Source: an uncultured Campylobacter sp.
GTDB taxonomy: Bacteria; Campylobacterota; Campylobacteria; Campylobacterales; Campylobacteraceae
Assembly (NCBI RefSeq): GCF_963526985.1
Contig: NZ_CAURPW010000013.1
Location: 1-53,834, forward strand
Length of the DNA stretch: 53,834 nt
Reading direction: 5' to 3'
Position numbers and translations under genes: made by a program. Position 1 is the first letter of the stretch; each line of letters opens with the position of its first letter. The notes beneath the pieces are model-generated. The model searched no databases. It had not been told where the DNA came from and was given only the letters and a program-made list of their open reading frames with translations. This document shows positions 25,886 to 34,679 of the stretch, one piece after another.

Positions 25886-26827
25886 TTATGCCTCTATCTT
25901 TTTCCAGCTACTGTCAAAATTTTCTTTGTTTATCGCTTCAAAATCATAATCGCTCATATACTCTATTTTTTCTATATTTGCAGCATATCTTGCGAGTTTA
26001 TTTTTTAAATTTGTAAAGTCGATAGCGTATTCGTTGATACTTCTTATCGCTCTATCGTCTTTTTCGCTTTTTAGGCTTATGCTATTGTTTAGATCGCCCG
26101 CAAACGTATCGTCCTTATACGTGATGATTAGCATAAACCTCGGAGTCTGGCCGATTTTGGAGCGAGTCGTTAAGTTTTTAGTGCCGTGCCACAAAGCTTT
26201 TAAAATTTTAGCTTCATCGGCTTCGTTAAAGCCCGTTTTTGCCGCATTATAGTTATCGATAATGCCGTAAGTAGCAAAAATAGCGTATCTTAAAAATTTT
26301 TCCTCTCTAAAAGTCGCCTGATCTTTTTGTTTTTTTGGCTCGTTCGGATCGTAATCGCTAGCAAAAGCACCAGTTCCCTTAACATACTCTATTTCGACTT
26401 TATTTAAGGACTTGCTTAATCTAAACTGCACCGGCCCCGTAAACTGAATGCCGGCGGTTTTTATCTCCTTATCTTGCTTCATCTCGTCTTTATCCGAAAT
26501 CGGCAACACTCCGCCAAATGTGCGAATATCGATAAATTTAGAGAGAATTTCTTTTTGCAGTTCGCTTTTGCTTTGCCTTATGTTTATACTTTGTCTGATT
26601 GCCGTTTTAGCGTCTAGTAGGGCATCCTCTATCCTATACTCCTTTATAAAAATCGACGCCTCGTCTTTTTTCATAATCTCGTCTCTAATAGTTCTTTTTA
26701 TACGCACGTCCGTTACTTCGGCTATGCCGGTTTCATCATCGCACCTTGGAGCGTTATCCTTTAGCATATCGCCGTTTGGGTTCCAATTCTCTCCGTCCCA
26801 TAAAAAAAGTATCTCTTTTTTCTGCAT
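25886..26827 (-). CDS. cas7: Cas7 (Csh2 family Cascade backbone)
   Basis: This 313-residue backbone subunit coats the crRNA. Csh2 hallmarks near the start: FLWDGENWNPNGDML and CDDETGIAEVTDVRIKRTIRD. Later come IQFTGPVQFRLSKSLN and RTSKIGQ-like RSKIGQTPRFML. It begins 14 bases after the cas8b stop with a GGAG-type site (AAGGAGAACAAG). Confidence 0.94.
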   Translation of the reverse strand: MQKKEILFLWDGENWNPNGDMLKDNAPRCDDETGIAEVTDVRIKRTIRDEIMKKDEASIFIKEYRIEDALLDAKTAIRQSINIRQSKSELQKEILSKFIDIRTFGGVLPISDKDEMKQDKEIKTAGIQFTGPVQFRLSKSLNKVEIEYVKGTGAFASDYDPNEPKKQKDQATFREEKFLRYAIFATYGIIDNYNAAKTGFNEADEAKILKALWHGTKNLTTRSKIGQTPRFMLIITYKDDTFAGDLNNSISLKSEKDDRAIRSINEYAIDFTNLKNKLARYAANIEKIEYMSDYDFEAINKENFDSSWKKIEA

Positions 26828-26841
26828 CTTGTTCTCCTTGC

Positions 26842-28614
26842 TTATTTCGTTTTATCTTTTAGAAATTTGCGATAATCGCTTCCGCCCATAGCAAAAGCGA
26901 GCGTGGTATGCGAGCTTTTTACTATTTTTCCTTCTTTAGAAAAGACTTGCGGTAAAATTTCAATCAAGCACTCTTTTATATTTTCAACGTTAGAATTTGG
27001 TTTGCCAGAAGCCGCCTTAAGCTTTCTAATCATCTCGTCGCATTTAGTCCAAATTCGCTCCAAACTTTCTTTATTTATCGAGCCGTAGTTATCAAGCCAG
27101 TTGCTAAACGATACGCCGCCGTTAACGCCAAACTGCCAGTTTATCAGGGCTGCGCTTAGCATACCGAGCAAATAAGCGCTAATGAGCGCGCTATCTTGAT
27201 TTAAAAACTCGCTATTTTTGATTAGCTCTTTAATCATTTCCTTTTTATCGGTTAAATTTTCCAAGTCACACTCCTTTTGAAACACTAGTTTTTTATTTAA
27301 GACATCGATTTCATTAAAAAAATTTTGATATTTCGTAATATTTTCAAACTTTCTTTCTTTATATAAATATAAATCGTTAAAATATTTGCTCCATTCCAAT
27401 TTTTTTGCATAACTTTTATTGACGCTACCGTAATAAATCAAATCGCTATATCTTTCTATCATAATCTCTAAATCAAATTTATTTCGCGACAGTAAAAAGC
27501 TCATCACGCCAAGCCCGTCTTCAAACAAATTTTGCAAATAAATCGTCTCGTCGGTTCCACTATTTTTTTCATAGAAGGCTTTTATGTTAAAGCTACCCAT
27601 TAAATTTGAAATATGAGAGATAAAAGAGGGCAAAACATCGTCTATCGCAAGCTTTAAATCGATAGCGGCGTTACTTTGCGTATAAAATAAAATCGTATTT
27701 AAAACGGGTAAATTTTCCTGCTTCTTAGCGGCGATTTCAAGATAATCGTTTATGCTAAATTTTATAACTTTTTCAGCTATTTGAATACTTTTTATATCGC
27801 TCTTTGAAGTTTCTTCTAGTATTTTTACAATCTCTTCTAAATTTACCGAGCTATCCAAAATCGTGGGCAAAATCGCCATTTTCATACCGTAAAAATTATG
27901 CGATAGCTTATCTTTTATCGCCTTAAAACCGTTTTCTACCTTTTTTGCACTAACGGCGTTTAGCGGCAGGAGTTTTGATTTGATAAATTGCATATTAACA
28001 GGCATCTCATTTACCGAGCAAAATGCTAAATTTGCATCGCCGCCGATACCTTTTTCATTTGTTAAAATATCGTATCCATAGGATGATTTTTGCTCTTTTA
28101 CGCTGATACGATTTTCAAAAATTTGTTTAAAATAGGCAGAAACGGGCTTGCCCTTGTATGAGAGCGAGAAAAAAGTAGCGACTTTTTTGCCTTTTTCCTT
28201 TTTTAGCTCATCAAGGCCTTTAATCTCACCTATAATATCGGCAAAATATTCTTCATTTATACTTGATAATATAGGCAAAATAGCGTCTTTTTCTATATTG
28301 CTCGGCTCAAAAAACGAGAGCAAATTTGAAACCGATCTCAAAACGCCTTTTATAAATTTAGCTTCGTCTTTATTTACTTCTTTGGATAAAAATTGAGAAT
28401 TTGGAAAAAGATTACCGGAATTTGCGCCTACGCCAAATCTACATATTATCAGATCGTCTTTACTTATGTTTAAATCCGGCTCTATTTGCTTAGTTTCTAT
28501 GTCGCAGAGATACGCTTTGATCGTGTCGTATTTGTAGGCTTCGTTTTTGAGACGCTTTTCGTCTTTTTGGTATATTTCGCCTATGTCGGCGAAAATTTTA
28601 ACTATATCGCCCAA
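26842..28614 (-). CDS. cas8b: Cas8b/Csh1 (TM1802 family large subunit)
   Basis: This 590-residue protein fits the Csh1/TM1802 large-subunit family by position, length and pattern: ICRFGVGANSGNLFPNSQF, KVATFFSLSYKGKPVSAYF, and a C-terminal LGMLSAALINWQF with HTTLAFAMGGSDYRKFL. It would recognise the PAM and recruit Cas3. The start is TTG at 28614 with AAAAGGA 7 bases upstream. It is the first gene of the operon; cas6 is normally placed just before it in I-B loci and is absent here. Confidence 0.85.
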   Translation of the reverse strand: MGDIVKIFADIGEIYQKDEKRLKNEAYKYDTIKAYLCDIETKQIEPDLNISKDDLIICRFGVGANSGNLFPNSQFLSKEVNKDEAKFIKGVLRSVSNLLSFFEPSNIEKDAILPILSSINEEYFADIIGEIKGLDELKKEKGKKVATFFSLSYKGKPVSAYFKQIFENRISVKEQKSSYGYDILTNEKGIGGDANLAFCSVNEMPVNMQFIKSKLLPLNAVSAKKVENGFKAIKDKLSHNFYGMKMAILPTILDSSVNLEEIVKILEETSKSDIKSIQIAEKVIKFSINDYLEIAAKKQENLPVLNTILFYTQSNAAIDLKLAIDDVLPSFISHISNLMGSFNIKAFYEKNSGTDETIYLQNLFEDGLGVMSFLLSRNKFDLEIMIERYSDLIYYGSVNKSYAKKLEWSKYFNDLYLYKERKFENITKYQNFFNEIDVLNKKLVFQKECDLENLTDKKEMIKELIKNSEFLNQDSALISAYLLGMLSAALINWQFGVNGGVSFSNWLDNYGSINKESLERIWTKCDEMIRKLKAASGKPNSNVENIKECLIEILPQVFSKEGKIVKSSHTTLAFAMGGSDYRKFLKDKTK

Positions 28615-28642
28615 AATATTTTCCTTTTAAATATTTACGTGA

Positions 28643-28648
28643 ATTATA
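28643..28648 (-). promoter_or_regulatory. -10 box of the cas operon
   Basis: The coding strand reads TAATATAATTCACG; the TATAAT lies 29 bases upstream of the cas8b TTG. It is the first such box before the operon, in an AT-rich stretch. Confidence 0.55.
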
Positions 28649-28855
28649 TTACTATTTTTATTGAAAGTCTACATATTCACAGAAATTATGCTAAAAATTT
28701 CTACTTTCGTAAGAAAACCGAAAAATACTACTATAACAAGGTTCTTGGTGCTACATTTTAAAATACGCTTAATTATTTTTCTGCCTTTCAAGGTATATCC
28801 TTAAATTTTAATTTTGAAGGCATTATATTACTTATTTTGTGAATAGTCAAGTTAT

Positions 28856-28984
28856 ATTTATTTAAAAGTTAAAATGCACTTTAATTTTTGTCAAAATTAT
28901 ACTATAATAAAATTTTTAAAGAATAAGGTTTTCCCTTTGGGATTTGAAATTATTTATTTAAAAGTTACGGCCTTATTCTTTAAA
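28856..28984. repeat. Direct and inverted repeats in the AT-rich gap between cas8b and nrdD
   Basis: A 16-base direct repeat (ATTTATTTAAAAGTTA) lies at 28856-28871 and 28952-28967. A 14-base perfect inverted repeat lies at 28915-28928 and 28971-28984. Between its arms sits a TCCC-TTT-GGGA hairpin followed by TTTGAAAT, an ending like that of I-B CRISPR repeats. The units do not recur as an array. It may be a relic of a leader or array, a terminator, or chance. Confidence 0.35.
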
Positions 28985-29021
28985 TTCTACCTTTTAAAGT
29001 CATATCTACAACAGTAAACTA

Positions 29022-29047
29022 TGATAATAATTGTCATATAGTATAAA
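29022..29047 (+). promoter_or_regulatory. Fur-box-like operator and -10 box before nrdD
   Basis: TGATAAT-A-ATTGTCA (29022-29036) matches the 7-1-7 Fur consensus TGATAATnATTATCA with one mismatch. ACTAT/ATAGT arms (29018-29022/29038-29042) flank it. A TATAAA box follows at 29042-29047. This fits iron- or peroxide-type control of a transcript running into nrdD. The nrdD start is 180 bases further on, a long leader. Confidence 0.4.
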
Positions 29048-29226
29048 AGCTAAATTTTAAGCCCTACTTAGTGCTTTTCCCTAAAATACACTCTATAAAC
29101 ACAATAAAAAACTAAAAAATGACATTTTCAAAATGCCCCGTGAGTAAATTTCGGTCGCTAAATTTTAAGCCAACTTTGCCTATACTTTCGTCAAATTTAT
29201 CATCAAAATTTAACGTAAGGAACGAA

Positions 29227-31332
29227 ATGAAATTTATCCTAAAACGCGACGGCACGAAGCAAGAATACCTCCCGTATAAAATCCAAGACGCGATCAAAAA
29301 AGCCTTTGAAAGCGAGTCCAAAGAGTACGACGATAATGTCTTTTTAGACGTTATGAGCCACGTTTTCGACAAGGAAATTTTAAGCGTCGAAGATATCCAA
29401 GACTACATCGAAAAGGCGCTTTTTAACGCGGGACACTTCGACGTGATGAAGAGCTTTATGCTCTACCGCCACACGCATAAGCTTCAGCGCGAGCAAATTT
29501 TAGGACTAAACGAAGACACCACCTACATCAACTCCACCCAAACCATCAGCGAGTACATCAACGGTACCGACTGGCGAATTCTCGCCAACTCAAACACCAG
29601 CTACTCAAACGCAGGCCTCATCAACAACACCGCAGGCAAGGTCATCGCCAACTACTGGCTAGATAAGGTGTATAGCAAAGAAGAAGGCCTCGCGCACCGA
29701 AACGGCGACTATCACATCCACGATCTAGACTGCCTCACGGGCTACTGCGCGGGCTGGAGCCTGAGAGCGCTTTTAAACGAGGGCTTTAACGGCGTGCGCG
29801 GCAGAGTCGAGAGTAAGGCGCCTAAGCACTTTAGAGAAGCGCTTTATCAGATGGCCAATTTCTTAGGAATTTTACAAAGCGAGTGGGCGGGCGCACAGGC
29901 GTTTAGTAGCTTTGACACCTATCTTGCGCCTTACGTTTTTCGCGACAAGTTAAGCGACAAAGAGATCAAAAAGGCGATAACTAGCTTTATCTTTAACCTA
30001 AACGTGCCGGCTCGCTGGGGTCAGAGTCCGTTTACCAACGTAACGATCGACATCACCTGCCCGTCCGATCTGCGCGACCAGATACCTACGCGCGAGGATA
30101 GGCATATATTTAGCGACCTAGAGGATGCCCAGCTAGCGCAGGAGGCTGCCAAACGAGGCTTTAACAAGCTAACCGATATGACCTACCGTGCCTTTGAGCC
30201 CGAGATGAACCGCATAGATAAGGCGTTTTACGAGATCATGACCGAGGGCGACAAGTGCTCTCAGCCATTTACTTTCCCGATCCCTACCGTAAATATCACC
30301 GAGGACTTCGACTGGGACAGCGAGGTGGCAAAGGTGCTTTTTGAAAACACGGCAAAAATGGGCTCGAGCTATTTTCAAAATTTCGTCGGCTCTCAGTACA
30401 CGACCGATGAAAACGGCAACCGCATCGCAAACGACAAAGCCTATAAACCCGGCCACGTACGCTCGATGTGCTGCCGCTTGCAGCTTGATTTACGCGAGCT
30501 GCTAAAACGCGGCGGAGGGCTATTCGGTAGCGCTGAGATGACCGGCAGTATCGGCGTAGTGACGATAAATTTAGCTCGCTTGGGCTATCTATATAAAGGC
30601 GATAAAAAGGGACTCTACACGCGCCTTGAGTATCTGCTAAATTTAGCCAAATCCACGCTAGAAAAGAAGCGCAAATTTATCCAGGAGATGTACGAGCGCG
30701 GCCTATATCCGTATACTGCGCGCTATCTAAAGCACTTTAATAATCACTTTAGCACCATCGGCATCAACGGCATGAACGAGCTTTTGCGAAATTTCACGAG
30801 CGACAAGGAAAATATAGCGACCGATTTCGGGCGAGAGTTTGCGATCGAGATGATAGAGTTTTTACGCGGTAAAATTCGCGAATTTCAAGAAAGCACCGGC
30901 AACCTTTATAACCTCGAAGCTACGCCAGCCGAGGGCACTACGTATCGCTTTGCCAAAGAGGATAAAAAGCGCTATCCCGACATCATCCAGGCGGGATTTG
31001 GCGAAAATATCTACTACACCAACTCTACGCAGCTGCCGGCAAATTTCACCGACGACGCATTCGAGGCGCTTGATTTGCAAGACGAACTGCAAAGCTCCTA
31101 CACCGGCGGCACGGTGCTACACCTATATATGAAGGAGCGCATCAGCTCGGCTGCGGCCTGCAAAGACCTCGTGCGCGGCGTGATAAATAACTACAAGCTG
31201 CCATATATCACGATAACGCCGGTCTTTAGCGTCTGCGCTAAACACGGCTACATCAGCGGCGAGCACGAATACTGCCCGAAATGCGATGAGGAGCTTTTGG
31301 CTAAATTTAAGGCTGAAAATAGCGTAAAATAG
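29227..31332 (+). CDS. nrdD: Anaerobic ribonucleoside-triphosphate reductase lacking the glycyl-radical tail
   Basis: This 701-residue protein starts at ATG 29227, chosen because GTAAGGAAC precedes it; a frame open from 29119 has no ribosome site. An ATP-cone covers about residues 1-90 (LKRDGTKQEYLPYKIQDAIKKAF). The catalytic barrel includes NGDYHIHDLDCLTGYCAGW, QNFVGSQYTTDENG and TGSIGVVTINLARLGY. The end holds the start of the zinc ribbon, VCAKHGYISGEHEYCPKC. The family normally goes on to a glycyl-radical motif near RVxGY; this protein stops 15 residues after CPKC, and nothing like the motif follows in the next 850 bases. No nrdG is seen. Either a separate gene supplies the radical domain or the enzyme is broken. 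Confidence 0.9.
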   Translation: MKFILKRDGTKQEYLPYKIQDAIKKAFESESKEYDDNVFLDVMSHVFDKEILSVEDIQDYIEKALFNAGHFDVMKSFMLYRHTHKLQREQILGLNEDTTYINSTQTISEYINGTDWRILANSNTSYSNAGLINNTAGKVIANYWLDKVYSKEEGLAHRNGDYHIHDLDCLTGYCAGWSLRALLNEGFNGVRGRVESKAPKHFREALYQMANFLGILQSEWAGAQAFSSFDTYLAPYVFRDKLSDKEIKKAITSFIFNLNVPARWGQSPFTNVTIDITCPSDLRDQIPTREDRHIFSDLEDAQLAQEAAKRGFNKLTDMTYRAFEPEMNRIDKAFYEIMTEGDKCSQPFTFPIPTVNITEDFDWDSEVAKVLFENTAKMGSSYFQNFVGSQYTTDENGNRIANDKAYKPGHVRSMCCRLQLDLRELLKRGGGLFGSAEMTGSIGVVTINLARLGYLYKGDKKGLYTRLEYLLNLAKSTLEKKRKFIQEMYERGLYPYTARYLKHFNNHFSTIGINGMNELLRNFTSDKENIATDFGREFAIEMIEFLRGKIREFQESTGNLYNLEATPAEGTTYRFAKEDKKRYPDIIQAGFGENIYYTNSTQLPANFTDDAFEALDLQDELQSSYTGGTVLHLYMKERISSAAACKDLVRGVINNYKLPYITITPVFSVCAKHGYISGEHEYCPKCDEELLAKFKAENSVK

Positions 31333-32183
31333 GTTAAATTTGAGCGGCGAAGCTAGGTTTTGCCGCTTATTGGATTGAGTCCTTGTCCATAGTGTGGTGT
31401 AATCGGCAGTGTTTACATGTATGGCTCCAAGGAAATAAACAAGCTACGTTTATAACAAAGACGGCGTGCTTGTGCGCGGCTTTTGTCTAAGGGTGTTTAT
31501 ATGCTCGGCGCAGTTTATGTATTTTGGCCCCCTCTTTTTTCTGATACTGGTCGGACGAAAGTTCGACTAAATTTAGATTTAAATTTATATAATTTTTTTG
31601 TAGATGATAAGAGTGATACGGTGTTGTAAAACTCTTAATTTTAAAAAATTAACGCAAATTTACCGCATTTGGCGGATGTTCCTTGAATTAACATGTAGTA
31701 TTGCAGCCAGTACAAGAGCGCTATCAAAGCGCGTTGCACAAAATCTCTTTGTGCTAGTCATGGCACTTATCTCAAATCTACCGTCAAATTAGCAAGCCGT
31801 CTAATCCCCTATAATATATATTCTACCGGGTTTATGTGCCACCATTGCCTCGCCGCCTTTGTTTCTCCGCCAAAGTTTTGCCCTTCTTTTGCAGATAGTT
31901 ATATTGCGAGTGTGTTGGTTGTGGCATATTTTGTGGTTCGCTTGTTGCTTGGATTTTGACTGAAGTTTGTTATGCTATAGTTGGGTTGCTTAAAAAATGT
32001 AGATCGGATTCTTAAATCAGATGTTTTTAGCCTACGGCAGTTATTTAAAAGTATATAAATATCAAAAAATTATTGGATTCAAATATCCGACCTATATAGA
32101 CTTAGGCCGGCATAAAAAATAATCAGGTAAGTTGAATTAAGCTAAAGCCCCTTAATTCAACCCAATCTCGCAGCTCTTATCAA
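31333..32183. other. 851-base gene-poor spacer
   Basis: No convincing gene is seen. A 62-codon frame at 31604-31792 lacks support. A stretch near 31384-31450 reads like a broken zinc-ribbon start (CP-stop-CGV), possibly insertion-sequence debris. Base composition from about 31800 is AT-rich, and TAAATTT words disappear until about 32980, which suggests imported DNA with the TIR gene. Confidence 0.45.
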
Positions 32184-32921
32184 TCAAGATGATGCTCTAG
32201 TAATATTTTCAGGCGTCATTTTAAAACCGCTTTGGTTTAATCTCTCTACAAGTCTTGGAACAGTCTCTTTTACGTGTTCATTAAAAGATATATATAAAAT
32301 TCCACTCGCATCGGATGGGACATCTAAATCCCCTTTCTTTAAAATTGCGACTCTGCTTCTACCAATAGACGATAGCAACATTCCCATTTCTAGAACAACA
32401 TTTTGTCTAGCTCTAGGCTTTGCATCCTCTGATCTTGAGCTTTTAGGATACCCCATGTCATCAGGAGTCAATAGAACAATCCCAAAAGTAACCTCAGAAG
32501 GGTTCTGCCCAATTTCTTTTTCCAGGGCTTCAATGATAGTTAACCCTCCACCGCTGGTATTTTGTAATACAAAAGGTTCAATTCCTAATCTGTGAAGAAT
32601 CAGTTCCAGTTGTTCCCTTGCCGTATTGTCATGGCCATGAACAACAAAAACTTTTCCCTTAGCTTCTACTTGAGCAGGAGTTATAGACTCGCCAATCATT
32701 TCATTTGATTTGTTATCACATAATCCTTGAATAAAACAAGACAACTTATCATCTACTTTTCCTTGCAAATTAACACTTCCCTTGCTAGGCCAAAAATTTA
32801 ATATAGAACCATTTGGGAATCTAAAACAATATCCACCATTTTTTTGTTCTTCATTATAACTAGAAAAACCTCCTTTGTTCAACTGTTTTTTTAAGTTATC
32901 AATATTCCCTGAAAATTTCAT
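32184..32921 (-). CDS. TIR-like (CAP12/PCTIR) nucleotide-binding defence protein
   Basis: This 245-residue protein has a C-terminal domain (about residues 88-235) matching the predicted nucleotide-binding TIR-like family: KVFVVHGHDNTAREQLELIL, SGGGLTIIEALE, GIVLLTPDD and RQNVVLEMGMLLSSIGR, in which E178 is the expected catalytic glutamate. TIR enzymes of this kind destroy NAD+ during phage defence. Residues 1-60 form a small separate domain ending FRFPNGSILNFWPSKGSVNLQGK, a pattern reminiscent of TBP-like nucleic-acid-binding folds; this is a guess. No partner (cyclase, Argonaute or effector) lies beside it. Codon use and AT content suggest import. Confidence 0.75.
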   Translation of the reverse strand: MKFSGNIDNLKKQLNKGGFSSYNEEQKNGGYCFRFPNGSILNFWPSKGSVNLQGKVDDKLSCFIQGLCDNKSNEMIGESITPAQVEAKGKVFVVHGHDNTAREQLELILHRLGIEPFVLQNTSGGGLTIIEALEKEIGQNPSEVTFGIVLLTPDDMGYPKSSRSEDAKPRARQNVVLEMGMLLSSIGRSRVAILKKGDLDVPSDASGILYISFNEHVKETVPRLVERLNQSGFKMTPENITRASS

Positions 32922-33341
32922 TTTTATTTAATCTCCTTAACTATAAAATTAGATGTATATTAAATAATCTATCGTTGACTTAAATTTAGCTTTACTATTC
33001 AATTCAACCCATTTTTTACAGCTCCTGCTAAAAAATCTCTACTAGCAATCAGGCTTTTTTGGAGTTTACTAAACCTACAATACTGAGCAACAATGCTTTT
33101 TTGGTGAGCCTATTTCACCGTCATCTTTTAGTGCATTTATCGCTTTTTACCTCTTTTTTGTCAGCATTTCGCGCCTAGGCTATCCTACCTGCGGAAGTTC
33201 TAGGATTTGTTTTACTCCTTTTGATTAAACTTACGATGACATTATAGCAAAATGGGCTTTAAGTGACTTGGTAAAAGTTGTTTAGCAGATATAAATTAGA
33301 CGGTGGGCGAGAGATTAAATACAATGTTTTAAATTTCTATT
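32922..33341. other. Spacer upstream of the TIR gene
   Basis: No gene is supported. It is an AT-rich, mixed-composition stretch that may hold decayed DNA of the same import as the TIR gene. Confidence 0.4.
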
Positions 33342-33605
33342 TAATTTTATTCACACAGTTTTCTCTGGGTGTGGCGTAAAATTTGTATTCTTTGATAGCG
33401 AGTACATAGGTGCCGCTTACACCTTCAAAGCTATAAACATCCATGATCTTTCTCATTCAAGAATCGAGTTTTATTACTTCAAGAGCAGGTAAACAAACTT
33501 GTTTTGCGATTCATGCCCATGACGTAATAATCGTTCGTATCTCTGTCCAGTCCTCTATGTCGAGAGCTTCGTCGAGGTTAGGTACGTTTTGCAAAGTAGC
33601 GACCT
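33342..33605 (-). pseudogene. Decayed gene fragment with two in-frame TGA codons
   Basis: One reading frame of about 85 codons reads as plausible protein (VATLQNVPNLDEALDIEDW, VCLPALEVIKLDS, MDVYSFEGVSGTYVLAIKEY). It is broken by two TGA codons, and the frame upstream has more stops. The family is not recognised. The last part could still be a 39-codon frame with its own ATG, but no ribosome site is clear. Confidence 0.3.
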
Positions 33606-33843
33606 TTTAAAATTAAGCGTAAAATCTTTGTATTCGTCTCTCAGATAGCGTCACGTTTTGTTTGTATTCTTTTTGCTTTGATTTTTGCTGATGGCGTGAA
33701 AATTCATGGGCTTTTATGACTAAGTGGGTTTATGTTAAATCCTTTTAAAAATCCGCCATTCGCTTCGCAGGGTTAAATTTGAGCTCATCAAAAAGTACTT
33801 TTGTCTGCCTGTCCTGTTGCGTAGACAAAAATCGCTATTTAAT

Positions 33844-34479
33844 TCACCCCAGTTTTTTACCCAGTATCGTTAGGTTTTCCGGTTTGCCGCCCATATCGCA
33901 GACTTCGGGCAGTTCGCCCCAGCGCGCAAAGCCGAATTTCGCAAACAAATTTAGGCTAGCGGCGTTGCTCGAAAATATCAGCGCGACGACGTTTTTGATG
34001 CCAAATTCCGGCGCGCGCTCAAGCATAAAATTTACTAGCCGTCCGCCCAGTCCTTTGCCGCGAGCGCCTGGCGCGACGTAGACGCTGATCTCGGCCGTGA
34101 TGCGGTAGGCCTCGCGCGGATGATAGTCGCTGAGGCTGCCCCAGGCTAAGATTTCGCTTTTTGGGCTTGTGACGCTCGGTTTTTGTGCACCCAAATTTTC
34201 GCGCTTCGAGTCAAATTTTCTCTCGCAATCAGCTTCAAATATTTCGCCGTCTTCGCTCGTCAAATTTGCGTCGCAAAGCTCGCGTAGCACGTATATCGGG
34301 CGATTTGCCGCCTCGTGCGCGTCAAACCACGCTTCGCGCTCCCCTATGCCGATCGGGTGCAGCGCGGCCGTGGCGTTTCGCTCTAAAACGCTCGCGTTAT
34401 AAATGCGCGTGATAGCGGCTAGATCGGCATTGAGGGCGCGCGAGATTTCGTATTTTGCGTCGGCGGCCTTTTCTTGCAT
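33844..34479 (-). CDS. GNAT acetyltransferase (phosphinothricin-acetyltransferase-like)
   Basis: This 211-residue protein starts at ATG 34479, preceded by AAAAGGACCAAG; an upstream ATG at 34548 lacks a site. The first 60 residues read ALNADLAAITRIYNASVLERNATAAL, like Pat/Bar-type acetyltransferases. The acetyl-CoA loop region is VYVAPGARGKGLGGRLVNFML, and NVVALIFSSNAASLNLFAKFGFARWGELPEV follows. Between them an insertion of about 45 residues (roughly 73-117) replaces a short loop; its DNA has three AAATTTG words. It probably acetylates an amino acid or analogue; the substrate is unknown. Confidence 0.82.
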   Translation of the reverse strand: MQEKAADAKYEISRALNADLAAITRIYNASVLERNATAALHPIGIGEREAWFDAHEAANRPIYVLRELCDANLTSEDGEIFEADCERKFDSKRENLGAQKPSVTSPKSEILAWGSLSDYHPREAYRITAEISVYVAPGARGKGLGGRLVNFMLERAPEFGIKNVVALIFSSNAASLNLFAKFGFARWGELPEVCDMGGKPENLTILGKKLG

Positions 34480-34655
34480 CTTGGTCCTTTTGTTAAATTT
34501 AACCGATTTTACGCCAAATTTGATTAAAAGTTGCAACTTTGACTCCAAATTTAAACTGAAAGCAGGCCCGAATTTTAGCGCCGTAAAGGTGCGGGTTTAG
34601 TCGCCGCTAAAAGGCAAAATTTGCGTCCAAAGGCGAAATCGCCGCAAATTTGAGT

Positions 34656-34661
34656 TATAAT
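34656..34661 (+). promoter_or_regulatory. -10 box of murI
   Basis: TATAAT lies within GAGTTATAATCGGG, 18 bases before the TTG at 34680. The short distance fits a short leader. Confidence 0.5.
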
Positions 34662-34679
34662 CGGGAATAAAATTTAACC

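Noticed and set aside
31381..31450. Insertion-sequence remnant with a zinc-ribbon start
   Set aside because: Only one CPxCG-like stretch, broken by a stop; no terminal repeats or further transposase pieces could be recognised.
31604..31792. 62-codon frame after nrdD
   Set aside because: No ribosome site and no recognisable pattern; located in a gene-poor stretch.
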